Source of the DNA: Buttiauxella selenatireducens
GTDB taxonomy: Bacteria; Pseudomonadota; Gammaproteobacteria; Enterobacterales; Enterobacteriaceae
DNA length: 64,000 nucleotides
Assembly (NCBI RefSeq): GCF_031432975.1
Contig: NZ_CP133838.1
Span: forward strand, 3,100,001-3,164,000
Reading direction: 5' to 3'
A program made the translations under genes and the position numbers. Below are positions 18,583-28,085 of this stretch, piece by piece (positions within the stretch are counted from its first letter, which is position 1; each line of letters starts with the position of its first letter). The notes beneath the pieces were generated by a model. That model did no database searches, was not told where the DNA came from, and worked only from the letters and a program-made list of their open reading frames with translations.

Positions 18583-19412
18583 AACGCCGGTTATTTGCCC
18601 TTTTTGCCTTAACTGCATTTGCCTTGCCTGCGATTGCCGCCGCCAAAGATCAGCGAGTGGTGGCAATTGGTGGTGACGTCACTGAAATCGTCTTTGCATT
18701 AGGCTCGAGCGACCAGTTGGTCGCTCGTGACAGCACCAGTCTGCATCCGGAGGCGGCGACAAAACTGCCGGATGTGGGTTACATGCGCCAGCTTAATGCC
18801 GAAGGGATCCTGGCGATGCGTCCAACGCTTGTGCTGGCGAGCGCTCAGGCCAAGCCGTCGCTGGCACTTGAGCAAGTCGCCAGTAGCCATGTCAAAGTGG
18901 TGACTATTCCGGCGAATAATTCGCTGGAAGGCATTGATGAGAAGATTGATGCGGTTGCTCAGGCTATGGGTAAAACGACGCAGGGCGAGGCTTTACGCCA
19001 ACAAGTGCATAACAAGCTGGCGTCGATTCCTGAAAAACCGTTACCTGTAAAAGTCCTGTTCATCATGAGCCATGGTGGCATGACCGCGATGGCCGCGGGG
19101 CAAGAAACGGCAGCAGATGCTGCTATTCATGCTGCGGGTTTGCAAAATGCGATGCAAGGATTCAAACGTTATCAGCCTATGTCCCAGGAAGGTGTGATTG
19201 CCAGCCAACCGCAGTTGGTGCTGATCACCGCCGATGGCGTGAAAACGTTAGGGGGTGAAGATAATGTCTGGAAACTGCCAGGTCTGGCTCAGACACCTGC
19301 CGGAAAAGGCCACCAGTTGTTGATCGTCGACGACATGGCGCTGCTGGGTTTTGGTTTACAAACTCCGGATGCCATCCTTGCATTACGTAAAAAAGCGGAG
19401 CAATTGCCTTGA
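18579..19412 (+). CDS. hmuT: periplasmic heme-binding protein HmuT
   Basis: The 277-residue periplasmic substrate-binding component of the heme ABC importer. The signal peptide is [21 protein letters not shown], followed by a TroA/BtuF-type clamshell fold: [16 protein letters not shown], then [20 protein letters not shown] with the probable heme-coordinating tyrosine region, and [18 protein letters not shown] near the end. Its ATG overlaps the hmuS stop by 4 bases, and its own stop overlaps the TTG start of hmuU, so expression is coupled. Confidence 0.93.
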   Translation: MKRRLFALFALTAFALPAIAAAKDQRVVAIGGDVTEIVFALGSSDQLVARDSTSLHPEAATKLPDVGYMRQLNAEGILAMRPTLVLASAQAKPSLALEQVASSHVKVVTIPANNSLEGIDEKIDAVAQAMGKTTQGEALRQQVHNKLASIPEKPLPVKVLFIMSHGGMTAMAAGQETAADAAIHAAGLQNAMQGFKRYQPMSQEGVIASQPQLVLITADGVKTLGGEDNVWKLPGLAQTPAGKGHQLLIVDDMALLGFGLQTPDAILALRKKAEQLP

Positions 19413-20410
19413 TACACCGTCCCCTGCCTCAACGCGCCCTGTTCGTCATGTTGCTGGCGCTATTGGCTCTGTCTTTGGTTGCGGCCAATTTAGGTGCCAT
19501 GCGTCTTTCCATCGCGGTGCTGTGGCAAGCGCAGGATGAAGCGCTGCGCCATATCTGGCTCAATATTCGCCTTCCTCGCGTGTTGCTTGCAACGCTGGTT
19601 GGCGGCGCACTGGCACTTTCAGGCTGCGTGATGCAGGGGCTGTTTCGCAATCCGCTTGCCGATCCGGGCTTGCTCGGCATCAGCAGCGGGGCTGCACTGG
19701 CGGTAGGATTTTCAGTGGTTCTACCGCTGGCGCTTCCGGTTGTGCTGGCCTTGTATGTTCCGATGTTGGCGGCGTTTCTGGGCAGTCTTGCCGTCACGCT
19801 GGTGATTTTCTTCCTGAGTCGTCAGGGCAACAATAGTCTTTCTCGCCTGCTGTTGGTGGGCATTGCCATTAATGCCCTGTGCGGTGCGGCGGTCGGCGTC
19901 TTGTCATGGATCAGTAATGATGCTCAATTGCGCCAGCTTTCACTTTGGGGCATGGGTAGCCTTGGTCAAGCGCAATGGTCAACCTTGCTCGCCACCGCCT
20001 CGTTTGTTATCCCTGCTTCACTGGTTATCGCGTTTCTGTCCAGGCGCCTTAACCTGTTGCAGCTTGGCGACGAAGAAGCGCATTACCTGGGCGTGGACGT
20101 TAAAACAACCCAGCGTCAGTTATTGATTTTAAGTGCGCTGTTAGTGGCCGCCGCGGTTGCCGTGAGCGGTGTGATTGGCTTTGTTGGCCTGGTGGTTCCG
20201 CACCTGGTGCGGATGTGGCTCGGGGCCGATCATCGCTGGCTTATTCCGGGCTCAATTCTTGCTGGCGCTATGTTGCTTCTGGTTGCTGATACGCTCGCTC
20301 GCACGTTGGTTGCGCCCGCAGAAATGCCGGTGGGTTTGCTGACCAGTTTGCTCGGCGGCCCGTGGTTCTTAGCCCTGATATTCCGCCAAAAGAGGGAAAC
20401 TGATGGCTGA
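19409..20410 (+). CDS. hmuU: heme ABC transporter permease HmuU
   Basis: A 333-residue FecCD-type inner-membrane permease with about ten hydrophobic helices, expected to form the dimeric channel with HmuV. Family signatures are [40 protein letters not shown], and [18 protein letters not shown], which includes the coupling helix. The likely start is a TTG at 19409 overlapping the hmuT stop as TTGA. The first internal ATG at 19448 would cut into the first helix, so TTG is preferred. Confidence 0.92.
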   Translation: MIHRPLPQRALFVMLLALLALSLVAANLGAMRLSIAVLWQAQDEALRHIWLNIRLPRVLLATLVGGALALSGCVMQGLFRNPLADPGLLGISSGAALAVGFSVVLPLALPVVLALYVPMLAAFLGSLAVTLVIFFLSRQGNNSLSRLLLVGIAINALCGAAVGVLSWISNDAQLRQLSLWGMGSLGQAQWSTLLATASFVIPASLVIAFLSRRLNLLQLGDEEAHYLGVDVKTTQRQLLILSALLVAAAVAVSGVIGFVGLVVPHLVRMWLGADHRWLIPGSILAGAMLLLVADTLARTLVAPAEMPVGLLTSLLGGPWFLALIFRQKRETDG

Positions 20411-21182
20411 TTTTTTACAGACGCGCAATGTCACTTTGCGTCCTGGTGCACGGACGTTACTGGATGACATTAATCTGACGCTTGCAACGGGTGAAGTTGT
20501 CGCGCTGATTGGCCCAAACGGTGCTGGAAAATCCACACTACTACGCGTGCTCACGGGTTTTCAGCCGCCGGACAGTGGTGAGATTACCCTTTCCGGGCGT
20601 CCGCTAAACTCATGGTCAAACGATGCGTTATCCCGAAAACGCGCGGTCATGCGCCAGCGCAGCGGTATGGCTTTTAGCTGGGCCGTCGAGGATGTCATTG
20701 CCATGGGACGCGCACCGTGGCCAGAAAAAGAGACAAAAACGGTCGTGCGGGAGGTTATGGCGCTGACAGGATGCGATTCACTTGCCGGGCGCGATTTTTG
20801 CCAGCTTTCAGGGGGTGAGCAACAGCGAGTACAGCTCGCCCGCGCGCTGGCACAGCTGTGGTTCGACGGGCAACCGCACGGTTGGCTGTTTTTAGATGAA
20901 CCCACTTCCGCGCTGGATTTGTATCATCAGCAACATCTTCTGCGTTTACTGCGTCGTTTATCGCTGATGGGAACACTTTCGGTGTGTGTCGTGTTGCACG
21001 ATTTGAACCTGGCGGCGCTTTGGGCAGACCGTATCGTGTTGTTGCACGAAGGGCGACTGGTGGCGCAAGGGTCGCCGCAACAAGTGATGGATGAATCGAC
21101 GTTGCAACACTGGTATCAGGCCGACTTACGGGTTTTCCATCATCCGGAGCACCCGGTGCCACAGGTTTGGTTGAAGCAATAA
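20403..21182 (+). CDS. hmuV: heme ABC transporter ATP-binding protein HmuV
   Basis: The 259-residue cytoplasmic ATPase that powers HmuTU heme import. Walker [10 protein letters not shown] is at residues 37-45, the signature is [15 protein letters not shown], Walker B is [12 protein letters not shown], and the switch histidine is in VVLHDLN. It overlaps hmuU by 8 bases and is the last gene of the hmuRSTUV run. A short palindromic ERIC derivative follows and may serve as the 3' end. Confidence 0.94.
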   Translation: MADFLQTRNVTLRPGARTLLDDINLTLATGEVVALIGPNGAGKSTLLRVLTGFQPPDSGEITLSGRPLNSWSNDALSRKRAVMRQRSGMAFSWAVEDVIAMGRAPWPEKETKTVVREVMALTGCDSLAGRDFCQLSGGEQQRVQLARALAQLWFDGQPHGWLFLDEPTSALDLYHQQHLLRLLRRLSLMGTLSVCVVLHDLNLAALWADRIVLLHEGRLVAQGSPQQVMDESTLQHWYQADLRVFHHPEHPVPQVWLKQ

Positions 21183-21198
21183 AACCTTAACCTTTTAT

Positions 21199-21252
21199 TA
21201 TTCAAGCTGCATGCGTGTTGGCTACATTTATGCAACTTGAAGTATGACGGGT
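21199..21252. repeat. internally deleted ERIC-like palindrome
   Basis: ATTCAAGCTGCAT (from 21199) and ATGCAACTTGAA (21230-21241) form an almost perfect 12-bp stem. The right arm continues GTATGACGGGTTA, the ERIC end sequence, while the ERIC centre is missing. It lies between the convergent 3' ends of hmuV and selO and reaches the selO stop codon. Confidence 0.7.
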
Positions 21253-22697
21253 TAACTTGAGCAGCTTACCTCTAAACGCCTCCCCCAATCTGGCGGACGT
21301 TGCGTCACGTCCCCATCATGTTCGGCAAACGGCTGCTTAAGCGTTTCATGTAATTGCGCCAAAACACTCACATCGCCCTGTTCTGCGGCATCAATAGCAC
21401 GCTGAGCCAGCCAGTTGCGCAAAACCACTGACGGGTTGGCCGCTTTCATCGCCTGCTGACGTTGTTCATCGCTTATCTGCTCGGTTTGCAAACGAGCCCG
21501 ATAACGGGTGAACCAGCTATCAAACCCGGCGCGGTCAATGAATTCATCACGCAGTGGCGAGCTTGCTGAGGCTTGCTCAGTCAGGCTTAACATTCTGAAT
21601 GTACGGGTGTAATCGCTGCCCTCTTTGGCCATCAGCCCGAACAACTCGGTGAGGATTTCGTTATCCGCCGTTTGCTCCGTCAACAGCCCCAGTTTACCGC
21701 GCATCAACTCCCCGAAGGATTTCATCAATGCAAACTGATAGTGATCGAGCAATTCATTGAGCCATTCAACTGAAATAAACGGTGACAGTGTTTGCGCCAG
21801 CCGCTGCAGGTTCCAGAGCCCAACAGCAGGCTGATTATCAAAGGCATAACGCCCCTGATGATCGGAATGGTTACAGATAAAATCAGGCTGATAATCGTCG
21901 AGGAAGCCGTACGGGCCGTAATCCATCGTTAAACCAAGAATCGACATATTATCGGTATTCATCACGCCATGCGCGAACCCCACCGTTTGCCAGTGCGCAA
22001 TCATCTGCGCAGTACGCTCGACGACATCACGGAACCAAAGCTGATATTTGTCAGACTCATCGACAAGATGCGGCCAGTGATGGGCTATCACATAATCCGC
22101 CAGTTGCTGTACTTTCTGGGGTTCACGGCGATAGTAGAAATGTTCGAAGTGCCCAAAGCGCACATGACTTTGCGCCACCCGGATCAACATCGCACCTTGC
22201 TCGGTGGTTTCTCGTTGCACTGGCGTGTCGCTGGTCACAATGCTCAGCGCTCGGGTGGTCGGAATGTTCAGACCATGCATCGCTTCACTGGCAAGAAACT
22301 CGCGTATTGTGGAACGTAGCACTGCGCGGCCATCACCCATGCGCGAATAAGGCGTTAAACCCGCCCCTTTCAGGTGCCAGTCAAATTTACGCCCATCTGC
22401 CAGCTGTTGTTCACCGAGCAAAATGCCGCGCCCATCGCCAAGCTGACCAGCCCACACACCAAACTGATGCCCGCTGTAAACCTGTGCTAATGGCTGCATA
22501 CCCGGCAACAGCGTTTCACCGCTCCAGATACCGGTATGAGATTCGTCAAACAACGAGGCATCAAGCCCCAGTTCATCGGCAAGAGGACGGTTATAATAAA
22601 ACAGCCGGGCATTATGCAGCGGCGTGGGCTTTAAAGCCGTATAAAAGCCGGGCAGTTCGTCGTGCCAGCTATTGTTAAATTCAGGTTTATTGGTCAT
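21252..22697 (-). CDS. selO: protein adenylyltransferase SelO (YdiU)
   Basis: A 481-residue pseudokinase-fold enzyme that transfers AMP from ATP to Ser, Thr or Tyr of target proteins; in E. coli it affects redox proteins. Characteristic stretches are [56 protein letters not shown], which includes the metal-binding DN, and [11 protein letters not shown]. The C-terminus EVSCSS carries the Cys found where eukaryotic SelO has selenocysteine. The frame is open from 22748, but ATG 22697 ([17 protein letters not shown]) has AGGAGG upstream and matches the E. coli start. E. coli has aroH-ydiE-selO without the heme genes. Confidence 0.95.
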   Translation of the reverse strand: MTNKPEFNNSWHDELPGFYTALKPTPLHNARLFYYNRPLADELGLDASLFDESHTGIWSGETLLPGMQPLAQVYSGHQFGVWAGQLGDGRGILLGEQQLADGRKFDWHLKGAGLTPYSRMGDGRAVLRSTIREFLASEAMHGLNIPTTRALSIVTSDTPVQRETTEQGAMLIRVAQSHVRFGHFEHFYYRREPQKVQQLADYVIAHHWPHLVDESDKYQLWFRDVVERTAQMIAHWQTVGFAHGVMNTDNMSILGLTMDYGPYGFLDDYQPDFICNHSDHQGRYAFDNQPAVGLWNLQRLAQTLSPFISVEWLNELLDHYQFALMKSFGELMRGKLGLLTEQTADNEILTELFGLMAKEGSDYTRTFRMLSLTEQASASSPLRDEFIDRAGFDSWFTRYRARLQTEQISDEQRQQAMKAANPSVVLRNWLAQRAIDAAEQGDVSVLAQLHETLKQPFAEHDGDVTQRPPDWGRRLEVSCSS

Positions 22698-22761
22698 GGT
22701 GCCTCCTGCCGATAGTGTAGTGCTTGTGAGGAGATTTAAACACGGCACGTTGGCAGGGGTA

Positions 22762-23493
22762 TTAGTTCAATAACGGTGAATCTGGGTGAAACCATTCTTC
22801 CAGTTTTTCAGGTGCAATTCCCGGCCAAAGATTTCCCTGCATGGCGAAAGCGGCGAATGAAAGTACTTTCTGGCGTGCCGCTTCATCATCAATTCCGGTA
22901 ATTGCCAGCGTTTGGCAAAACGGAGAAAGTTGTGCGAGCATGGCTAACATAAATGGCTCAAATGAGCGCTGTTTTATTTGTTTATGAATAAATGTTTTAT
23001 CCAGAAATACACGTTTAAATATTCCGTCGAAGATCGGTTTACTGGTCGCAATACCCGCACCAAAATTTGCCAGCGCTAATGGATAATGCCTGGTCATTGC
23101 CATTAAACATGCATTTTCAATACCGCGATTTAACTCAGGGAAGTTCTCATTGATGGTGAACTCAATGAACGGAAGCTGCGCCAGACGGGACGCCAGGTCA
23201 GTATCGTTCAAAATTGCATCGGCAATTACCGCACTTATATTCACCCAAACAACGATACGTTGAGTCTTAAAGAATTCTTGATAGTTATTGAGCAATTCTA
23301 ATTGCTCTGAGAATAATATTAATTGTTGTTCTGATTTAATAACCTGCGCAACTAACTCCGTTGGAATACGTACCGGTGCATCAACTCCAACAAAATTCAC
23401 TATTAACTCAACCCCTAACACTCCTCCGTCAGGTAAGTAAACAGGCTGAAAATAAAAGTCTGAACGATATTGTGCATCAAGCTCGAGATTCAT
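22762..23493 (-). CDS. ydiV: anti-FlhD4C2 factor YdiV (degenerate EAL domain)
   Basis: A 243-residue EAL-like protein without c-di-GMP phosphodiesterase function in E. coli and Salmonella. There it binds FlhD and blocks or recycles the flagellar master regulator under poor nutrition. The EAL signature is degenerate (GVELIVNF in place of EALLR), and catalytic acidic residues of active EAL enzymes are not evident. Conserved YdiV parts include [25 protein letters not shown] and RSFEPFMLA. The Shine-Dalgarno sequence is weak, as expected for a gene with low translation. It sits next to selO as in E. coli. Confidence 0.9.
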   Translation of the reverse strand: MNLELDAQYRSDFYFQPVYLPDGGVLGVELIVNFVGVDAPVRIPTELVAQVIKSEQQLILFSEQLELLNNYQEFFKTQRIVVWVNISAVIADAILNDTDLASRLAQLPFIEFTINENFPELNRGIENACLMAMTRHYPLALANFGAGIATSKPIFDGIFKRVFLDKTFIHKQIKQRSFEPFMLAMLAQLSPFCQTLAITGIDDEAARQKVLSFAAFAMQGNLWPGIAPEKLEEWFHPDSPLLN

Positions 23494-23660
23494 GTTGCCA
23501 ACCGTTTAGAAAATGGAGTGGATGGCATCGTGACACGATGAACATCCAGCGTTAACTGGATTGATTTTGTTGTAATTAAAGGCAAGTTCATCCCTGAATG
23601 TTTATCAGAATCTTTTTTGAATATAAATATATTATCCTGGATACCCCGATATCGCCAGTT

Positions 23661-24635
23661 TTAGCGAATTTGACGAACGGAATCACGGTGGATTATCTCC
23701 GGAGAGAATGTTTGTTCCACACAATGGCTATCCAATAATTTCCGAATAGCATAACGAGCCATTTCGGTTATAGGGAAATGAACACTGGTGAGCGCCGGGC
23801 GAACAAATGGCGCTCGCTCACCGCTGTCATAGCAAATAAGCGAGATGTCCTGGGGAATTCGCAGGCCGTGCTCGGTGATAGCAAGCATCGCACCGATTGC
23901 CAGTTCTTCGTTACAGCAATAGAGTGCCGTTGGCGTAATGTTTTCAAGAAGTTGAGAAGCAAGTTGGTAGCCTGAGGGCATGTCGTACTCCCCGCCCAAC
24001 ACCGCCGCAGGTTTAAGATTTGCTTGAGACATGGCATCCATAAATCCCTGTTTGCGCAGCAGGCTGGAGGTCCGTCCGCTCGGCCCATGCAAGCAGGCAA
24101 TTGAGGTATGCCCGGCATCAATAAACACTTGAGTCGCAAGCGCACTTGCCGCACGGTGATCGAATATAACGCATCTATCTTCAAGACCCGGAACATCACG
24201 GTCTAAAACAATGAACGTGTGATTCTGATCGGCCAGTTGATGCAATGTGGCATCAGAGATGGCACGCACATGTAATACCAGGCCATCGCAGCGCAAACTG
24301 AACAGGCGTTTAATCGCGTTGAGTTCTTTCTCTGCGGTGTCGCGCCCCTGCGTCACCAACAACTGCTTACCCTGTAACTCGGTTTCGCTTTGTACGGTGT
24401 CCATAAGTGCGCCAAAAAAGCCGCCGCGATAGGAGGTGGTGACAAGCCCGAGCGTATTGCTTTGGCTGGAGGCTAAGGCTCGTGCCGCCGGGTTCGGCGT
24501 ATAACCCAGCTCAAGTATTGCTGCTTCAACTTTGATCCGCGTCTGTGCTTTGACTTTGTTGTCACCATTGACCACGCGTGAAACGGTCGCCCGGGACACA
24601 CCTGCACTTGCGGCAACATCTTCCAGAGTAACCAT
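23661..24635 (-). CDS. LacI/GalR-family transcriptional regulator
   Basis: A 324-residue sugar-responsive repressor type. The N-terminal HTH is VTLEDVAASAGVSRATVSRV with hinge NPAARALASSQSNTLGLV. A periplasmic-binding-protein-like effector domain follows, ending in PQDISLICYDSGE and ALTSVHFPITEMARYAIRKL. It is nearest in style to AscG/GalR-like regulators. ATG 24635 has AAAGGAT upstream. No sugar genes adjoin it: neighbours are ydiV and nlpC. It could act on a distant target or only on itself. The gene is not at this place in E. coli K-12, so it is accessory. Confidence 0.85.
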   Translation of the reverse strand: MVTLEDVAASAGVSRATVSRVVNGDNKVKAQTRIKVEAAILELGYTPNPAARALASSQSNTLGLVTTSYRGGFFGALMDTVQSETELQGKQLLVTQGRDTAEKELNAIKRLFSLRCDGLVLHVRAISDATLHQLADQNHTFIVLDRDVPGLEDRCVIFDHRAASALATQVFIDAGHTSIACLHGPSGRTSSLLRKQGFMDAMSQANLKPAAVLGGEYDMPSGYQLASQLLENITPTALYCCNEELAIGAMLAITEHGLRIPQDISLICYDSGERAPFVRPALTSVHFPITEMARYAIRKLLDSHCVEQTFSPEIIHRDSVRQIR

Positions 24636-24772
24636 AAACTATCCTTTCGAGAGGGCGTAATGCTGCCAAATATTACCTGAAATTATGAATCGGGCTTGGG
24701 TTAACCATGGAATTACTGAAGAGTGTCACGTTTAGGGCCAGTGATTGGCCCTAAGATCGGGAATTAATCGCG

Positions 24773-25234
24773 TTAGATACGACGGGCTTGCCAAAACTTT
24801 TTACGCCAGTAGACATTATCCAGCGACGAGCGCATTACACCACGACTGGTTGAAGCATGAATAAATTGATTATCTGTATCGTAAATACCGACGTGTAATC
24901 CACTTTCCCCGGAGCCTGTTTTAAAGAAAACCAGATCGCCGGGCAGGAGATCGTCTTTATCAATTTCAGTACCGATTTTCGCTTGCTGGCGTGTTTCACG
25001 CGGCAGTTGGAGCTCGAAGCGGTCACGGAAGGTGATCGAAACAAAGCCAGAGCAGTCGACACCGCGACGGCTCATTCCACCATAGCGGTACGGTGTACCG
25101 CGCCAGCCGCTGAGTTGATCATTGAGCTTCGCAATAACTGTTATTGAGTCTGACAGCCGAGAGTTTGGTGGGGGCGCATGGTGGCTACACCCTGCGAGTA
25201 CCAGACATGCCACAACAAGAATCCATACACGCAT
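24773..25234 (-). CDS. nlpC: NlpC/P60-family lipoprotein endopeptidase
   Basis: A 153-residue lipoprotein with lipobox LAGC (C16) and a C-terminal NlpC/P60 papain-like domain expected to cut peptidoglycan stem peptides. The catalytic Cys is C61 in RGVDCSGFV, with the His in SGLHVGIYD and the third polar residue in NQFIHAS. The frame is open from GTG 25252, but ATG 25234 with GAGGAT upstream gives the E. coli-like N-terminus. Start, length and the position before btuD agree with E. coli nlpC. Confidence 0.94.
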   Translation of the reverse strand: MRVWILVVACLVLAGCSHHAPPPNSRLSDSITVIAKLNDQLSGWRGTPYRYGGMSRRGVDCSGFVSITFRDRFELQLPRETRQQAKIGTEIDKDDLLPGDLVFFKTGSGESGLHVGIYDTDNQFIHASTSRGVMRSSLDNVYWRKKFWQARRI

Positions 25235-25314
25235 TTTCAGGCTAATCCTCACCCGTTTATAATTTCCAGTAATTTAGCGCTTACCCATGATTTGGTGCAA
25301 GTTTTTACCATCAA

Positions 25315-26061
25315 CTACAATGGGGCTATTAGCATACTGTGCCCTTCAATCTGCAATCTGCGGAAGTGCATGTTATAGGCTGTCGCTAAATGTTGCGGTG
25401 TCAGCACTTCATCTCGATTTCCTTGCGCAATCATTTTACCTGAACGCAATAACCAGACGGTATGCGCATGTCGCAAACTGTGGTTTAAATCGTGGCTGCT
25501 CATGACCACTGCGATATCCGACTCACACAGTGCCATCAGGATTCTATCCAACGCGGTCTGCTGCGCGACATCAAGGCTGTTCATGGGTTCGTCCAATAAC
25601 AGCAAACGCCCCTGTGGATTGATTTCTGGATGAATCTGTAGCACGACAGCGGCTAACCGGACGCGCTGCCATTCACCACCCGAAAGTTGGTTCACACTGC
25701 GTGTAAGTTTATCCGCCAGCCCCAGGTCGCCGACAAGCTTTAGCATGACGGAATCGTCGGGGCTGACCGACTGATGCAGTTGCAGATAATGCCAGACGGG
25801 CATCGAAAATGGTGGCATCTGTTGCTGAGAGAGAAAGGCACGGTGATGTGCCAGTTGCGTTGGCTGCCAGTCACTTAGATGACTCCCGGCAAACATAATT
25901 TGCCCGGCTCCTGAGCTAAGCCCGGCGGCACGCGTCAGCAGAGTGCTTTTACCCGCGCCATTTGGCCCAACAAGATGCACCAGTTCGCCCGCATGGACAG
26001 CGGCAGAAATTGGCCCAAGCCGCTCTGCCACGGCAACATCATTAAGCTGCAACAACGACAT
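25315..26061 (-). CDS. btuD: vitamin B12 ABC transporter ATP-binding protein BtuD
   Basis: A 248-residue ATPase of the BtuCDF cobalamin importer. Walker [10 protein letters not shown] is at residues 32-40, the signature [17 protein letters not shown] has the family's GGEWQR form, Walker B is [12 protein letters not shown], and the switch is [12 protein letters not shown]. The start ATG overlaps the stop of btuE by one base (TAATG). BtuC is encoded upstream in the same direction, while btuF is elsewhere, as in E. coli. Confidence 0.96.
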   Translation of the reverse strand: MSLLQLNDVAVAERLGPISAAVHAGELVHLVGPNGAGKSTLLTRAAGLSSGAGQIMFAGSHLSDWQPTQLAHHRAFLSQQQMPPFSMPVWHYLQLHQSVSPDDSVMLKLVGDLGLADKLTRSVNQLSGGEWQRVRLAAVVLQIHPEINPQGRLLLLDEPMNSLDVAQQTALDRILMALCESDIAVVMSSHDLNHSLRHAHTVWLLRSGKMIAQGNRDEVLTPQHLATAYNMHFRRLQIEGHSMLIAPL

Positions 26062-26609
26062 TACTTCACCAACGCCGACTTAATCGCTTCAACGATGGTT
26101 GAATCATCAGGCGTCATATCCGGTGAAAAACGTTGAATCACCTGGCCATCGCGACCCACAAGGAATTTTTCAAAGTTCCAGAGGATATCGCCCGCTTGAG
26201 CGGGAGCGCGACCTTTACTGCTCATGCGCTCAAGAAAACCACTACCTTCTGGTGCTATGGCTGTCGGGGCGGCGGCAACCAGTTTTTTGTACAGCGGGTG
26301 ACGGTTTTCGCCATTAACGTCCAACTTGCTAAACAGTGGGAATGTCACGCCGTACGTCGTGCTACAGAAGGTTTTGATCTCTTCTTCGCTGCCAGGCTCC
26401 TGACCGAGGAACTGATTACACGGGAAACCCAGCACCGAGAAGCCTTCATGCTCGAGCTCTTTTTGCAGATTTTCTAATTGTTCGTATTGCACTGTCAGGC
26501 CGCACTTAGAGGCAACATTCACCATCAGCAGCACTTTTCCTTTCCAGTTTTCGAGCGTTGTGGCTTCACCGTCAATGGTGGTTACTTCAGTGTTTAGAAT
26601 GTTTTGCAT
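26061..26609 (-). CDS. btuE: thioredoxin/glutathione peroxidase BtuE
   Basis: A 182-residue glutathione-peroxidase-fold enzyme that reduces peroxides with thioredoxin or glutathione; despite its name it is not needed for B12 transport in E. coli. The peroxidatic Cys is C36 in NVASKCGLT. Other family motifs are [15 protein letters not shown] and [18 protein letters not shown] at 26612 extends the frame by one codon, but ATG 26609 with GAGGGG upstream is preferred. The order btuC-btuE-btuD is as in E. coli. Confidence 0.95.
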   Translation of the reverse strand: MQNILNTEVTTIDGEATTLENWKGKVLLMVNVASKCGLTVQYEQLENLQKELEHEGFSVLGFPCNQFLGQEPGSEEEIKTFCSTTYGVTFPLFSKLDVNGENRHPLYKKLVAAAPTAIAPEGSGFLERMSSKGRAPAQAGDILWNFEKFLVGRDGQVIQRFSPDMTPDDSTIVEAIKSALVK

Positions 26610-26633
26610 CACGACCCCTCAGATTGATTCGTT

Positions 26634-26672
26634 TACCCTAAATACTTGAAGATACAGCATCAAGTATGGCGG
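26634..26672. repeat. minimal ERIC-end palindrome between btuC and btuE
   Basis: TACCCTAAATACTTGA and TCAAGTATGGCGGG resemble the two ERIC ends with almost all of the interior missing. ATACTTGA and TCAAGTAT form an 8-bp stem. It lies in the 73-base btuC-btuE gap. Confidence 0.5.
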
Positions 26673-26682
26673 GAATGGTTCA

Positions 26683-27663
26683 TTATTTCCCAGCCTTTAA
26701 TAATAGCCAGATAAATACAGGTGCGCCTAAAGTTGCCGTCACAACGCCTATCGGTAGTTCAGCTGAGGCCAGCGCCAAACGCGCAATGATGTCAGCGCCC
26801 AGTAGCACGGTGGCACCTGCCAACGCACTTGCGGGCAGCAAAATCCGGTGATCGGTCAATCCTTTGAGCCGCAACATATGTGGGATGACAAGACCGATAA
26901 AGCCGATGGCTCCCGCCAGCGCAACACTCACCCCCACAAGCCAGCCCGTCGCAATCACCAGAATATTACGCCAAAGCCAGACTGGTAAACCTAACTGGCG
27001 CGCCGACATTTCGCCGAGAGCCATTAAATTCAATGGCGCATAATTGCGGCATAACCACAGCATGACGGGCAACAGAGTGACCATCAACCACCATTGCCGC
27101 CAGTCCACTCCCCCAAAGCCGCCCATCATCCAGTACATTAACTGGCGCAAATCGAGACTGGTACTGAAGTAGATAGCCCAGGTCATTAAAGCGCTACAGA
27201 TAATCCCCAACGCTACCCCTGCAAGCAGCAGGCGGCTGTTAGAAAGGTGACGCTTTGAAAAACGCAGCAAGATAAACGTGATGACCAGTGCACCAAAAAT
27301 TGCGCAAATACCTAATGCCCAACCCGGCAACATGCCCTGCCCAAGCAATACTGCCGCCACGAGTGCAACTCCGGCGCCATTAGAGACGCCAAGCAGTCCA
27401 GGTTCAGCCAGTGGGTTTTCAAAAAGTGCCTGCATAATTGTGCCAGATATCGCGAGTGCCGCTCCGACCAACAGAACGGCTAATGTGCGAGGCATTCGAA
27501 TCTGCCAGATAAACAGCTGCGCATCTTCACGCAACCAATGTTGTGGGGAAAACCACAGGTCTCCGGCGCACAAACTCAGCACAGCCATTCCCAACATTGT
27601 GGCAAACAATGCCAGCAGCCAACGACGTTCGAGGCGGTACTGTCGCGCAACAAAAGTGTGCAT
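26683..27663 (-). CDS. btuC: vitamin B12 ABC transporter permease BtuC
   Basis: A 326-residue FecCD-family permease with about ten membrane helices; it forms the BtuC2 channel of the cobalamin importer. Recognisable parts are [54 protein letters not shown], and [15 protein letters not shown] with the coupling region. ATG 27663 begins [15 protein letters not shown]. It is the first gene of the btuC-btuE-btuD(-nlpC) run. Confidence 0.96.
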   Translation of the reverse strand: MHTFVARQYRLERRWLLALFATMLGMAVLSLCAGDLWFSPQHWLREDAQLFIWQIRMPRTLAVLLVGAALAISGTIMQALFENPLAEPGLLGVSNGAGVALVAAVLLGQGMLPGWALGICAIFGALVITFILLRFSKRHLSNSRLLLAGVALGIICSALMTWAIYFSTSLDLRQLMYWMMGGFGGVDWRQWWLMVTLLPVMLWLCRNYAPLNLMALGEMSARQLGLPVWLWRNILVIATGWLVGVSVALAGAIGFIGLVIPHMLRLKGLTDHRILLPASALAGATVLLGADIIARLALASAELPIGVVTATLGAPVFIWLLLKAGK

Positions 27664-27741
27664 CTGGTTGATGAAATCCGTTTAGTAACAATTCATAAAT
27701 TTGATTTTACGGGGGATTTTCCGTACAGGACAAGAAGAAAA

Positions 27742-27770
27742 GAAAAAGGCCGCAAATTGCGGCCTTTTTG
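27742..27770. terminator. bidirectional terminator between ihfA and btuC
   Basis: AAAAAGGCCGCAA and TTGCGGCCTTTTT form a long stem with an A-run on one side and a T-run on the other. It ends the pheST-ihfA transcript on the minus strand, 12 bases after the ihfA stop. Confidence 0.85.
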
Positions 27771-27781
27771 GTTTATTCAGG

Positions 27782-28081
27782 TTACTCGTCTTTTGGCGAC
27801 GCGTTTTCAACCCTACTTTTCAACTTCTGACCAGGTCGGAAGGTCACTACACGGCGTGCCGTAATAGGAATATCTTCACCGGTCTTCGGGTTACGCCCGG
27901 GACGTTGGTTTTTATCGCGTAAGTCAAAATTACCAAAGCCTGATAGTTTAACCTGCTCGCCGTTTTCCAGAGCGCGACGGATCTCTTCGAAAAACAGCTC
28001 TACCAACTCTTTAGCATCGCGTTTGCTAAGCCCTAGCTTATCAAACAGGTATTCTGACATTTCAGCTTTTGTAAGCGCCAT
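27782..28081 (-). CDS. ihfA: integration host factor subunit alpha
   Basis: The 99-residue DNA-bending nucleoid protein; with IhfB it makes the sequence-specific IHF heterodimer. It shows the HU/IHF fold with the beta-arm sequence [20 protein letters not shown], which inserts Pro into the minor groove, and a C-terminus [14 protein letters not shown]. It starts 4 bases after the pheT stop, so it is cotranscribed with pheST and probably also has its own promoter within pheT, as in E. coli. Confidence 0.98.
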
Positions 28082-28085
28082 ACGT

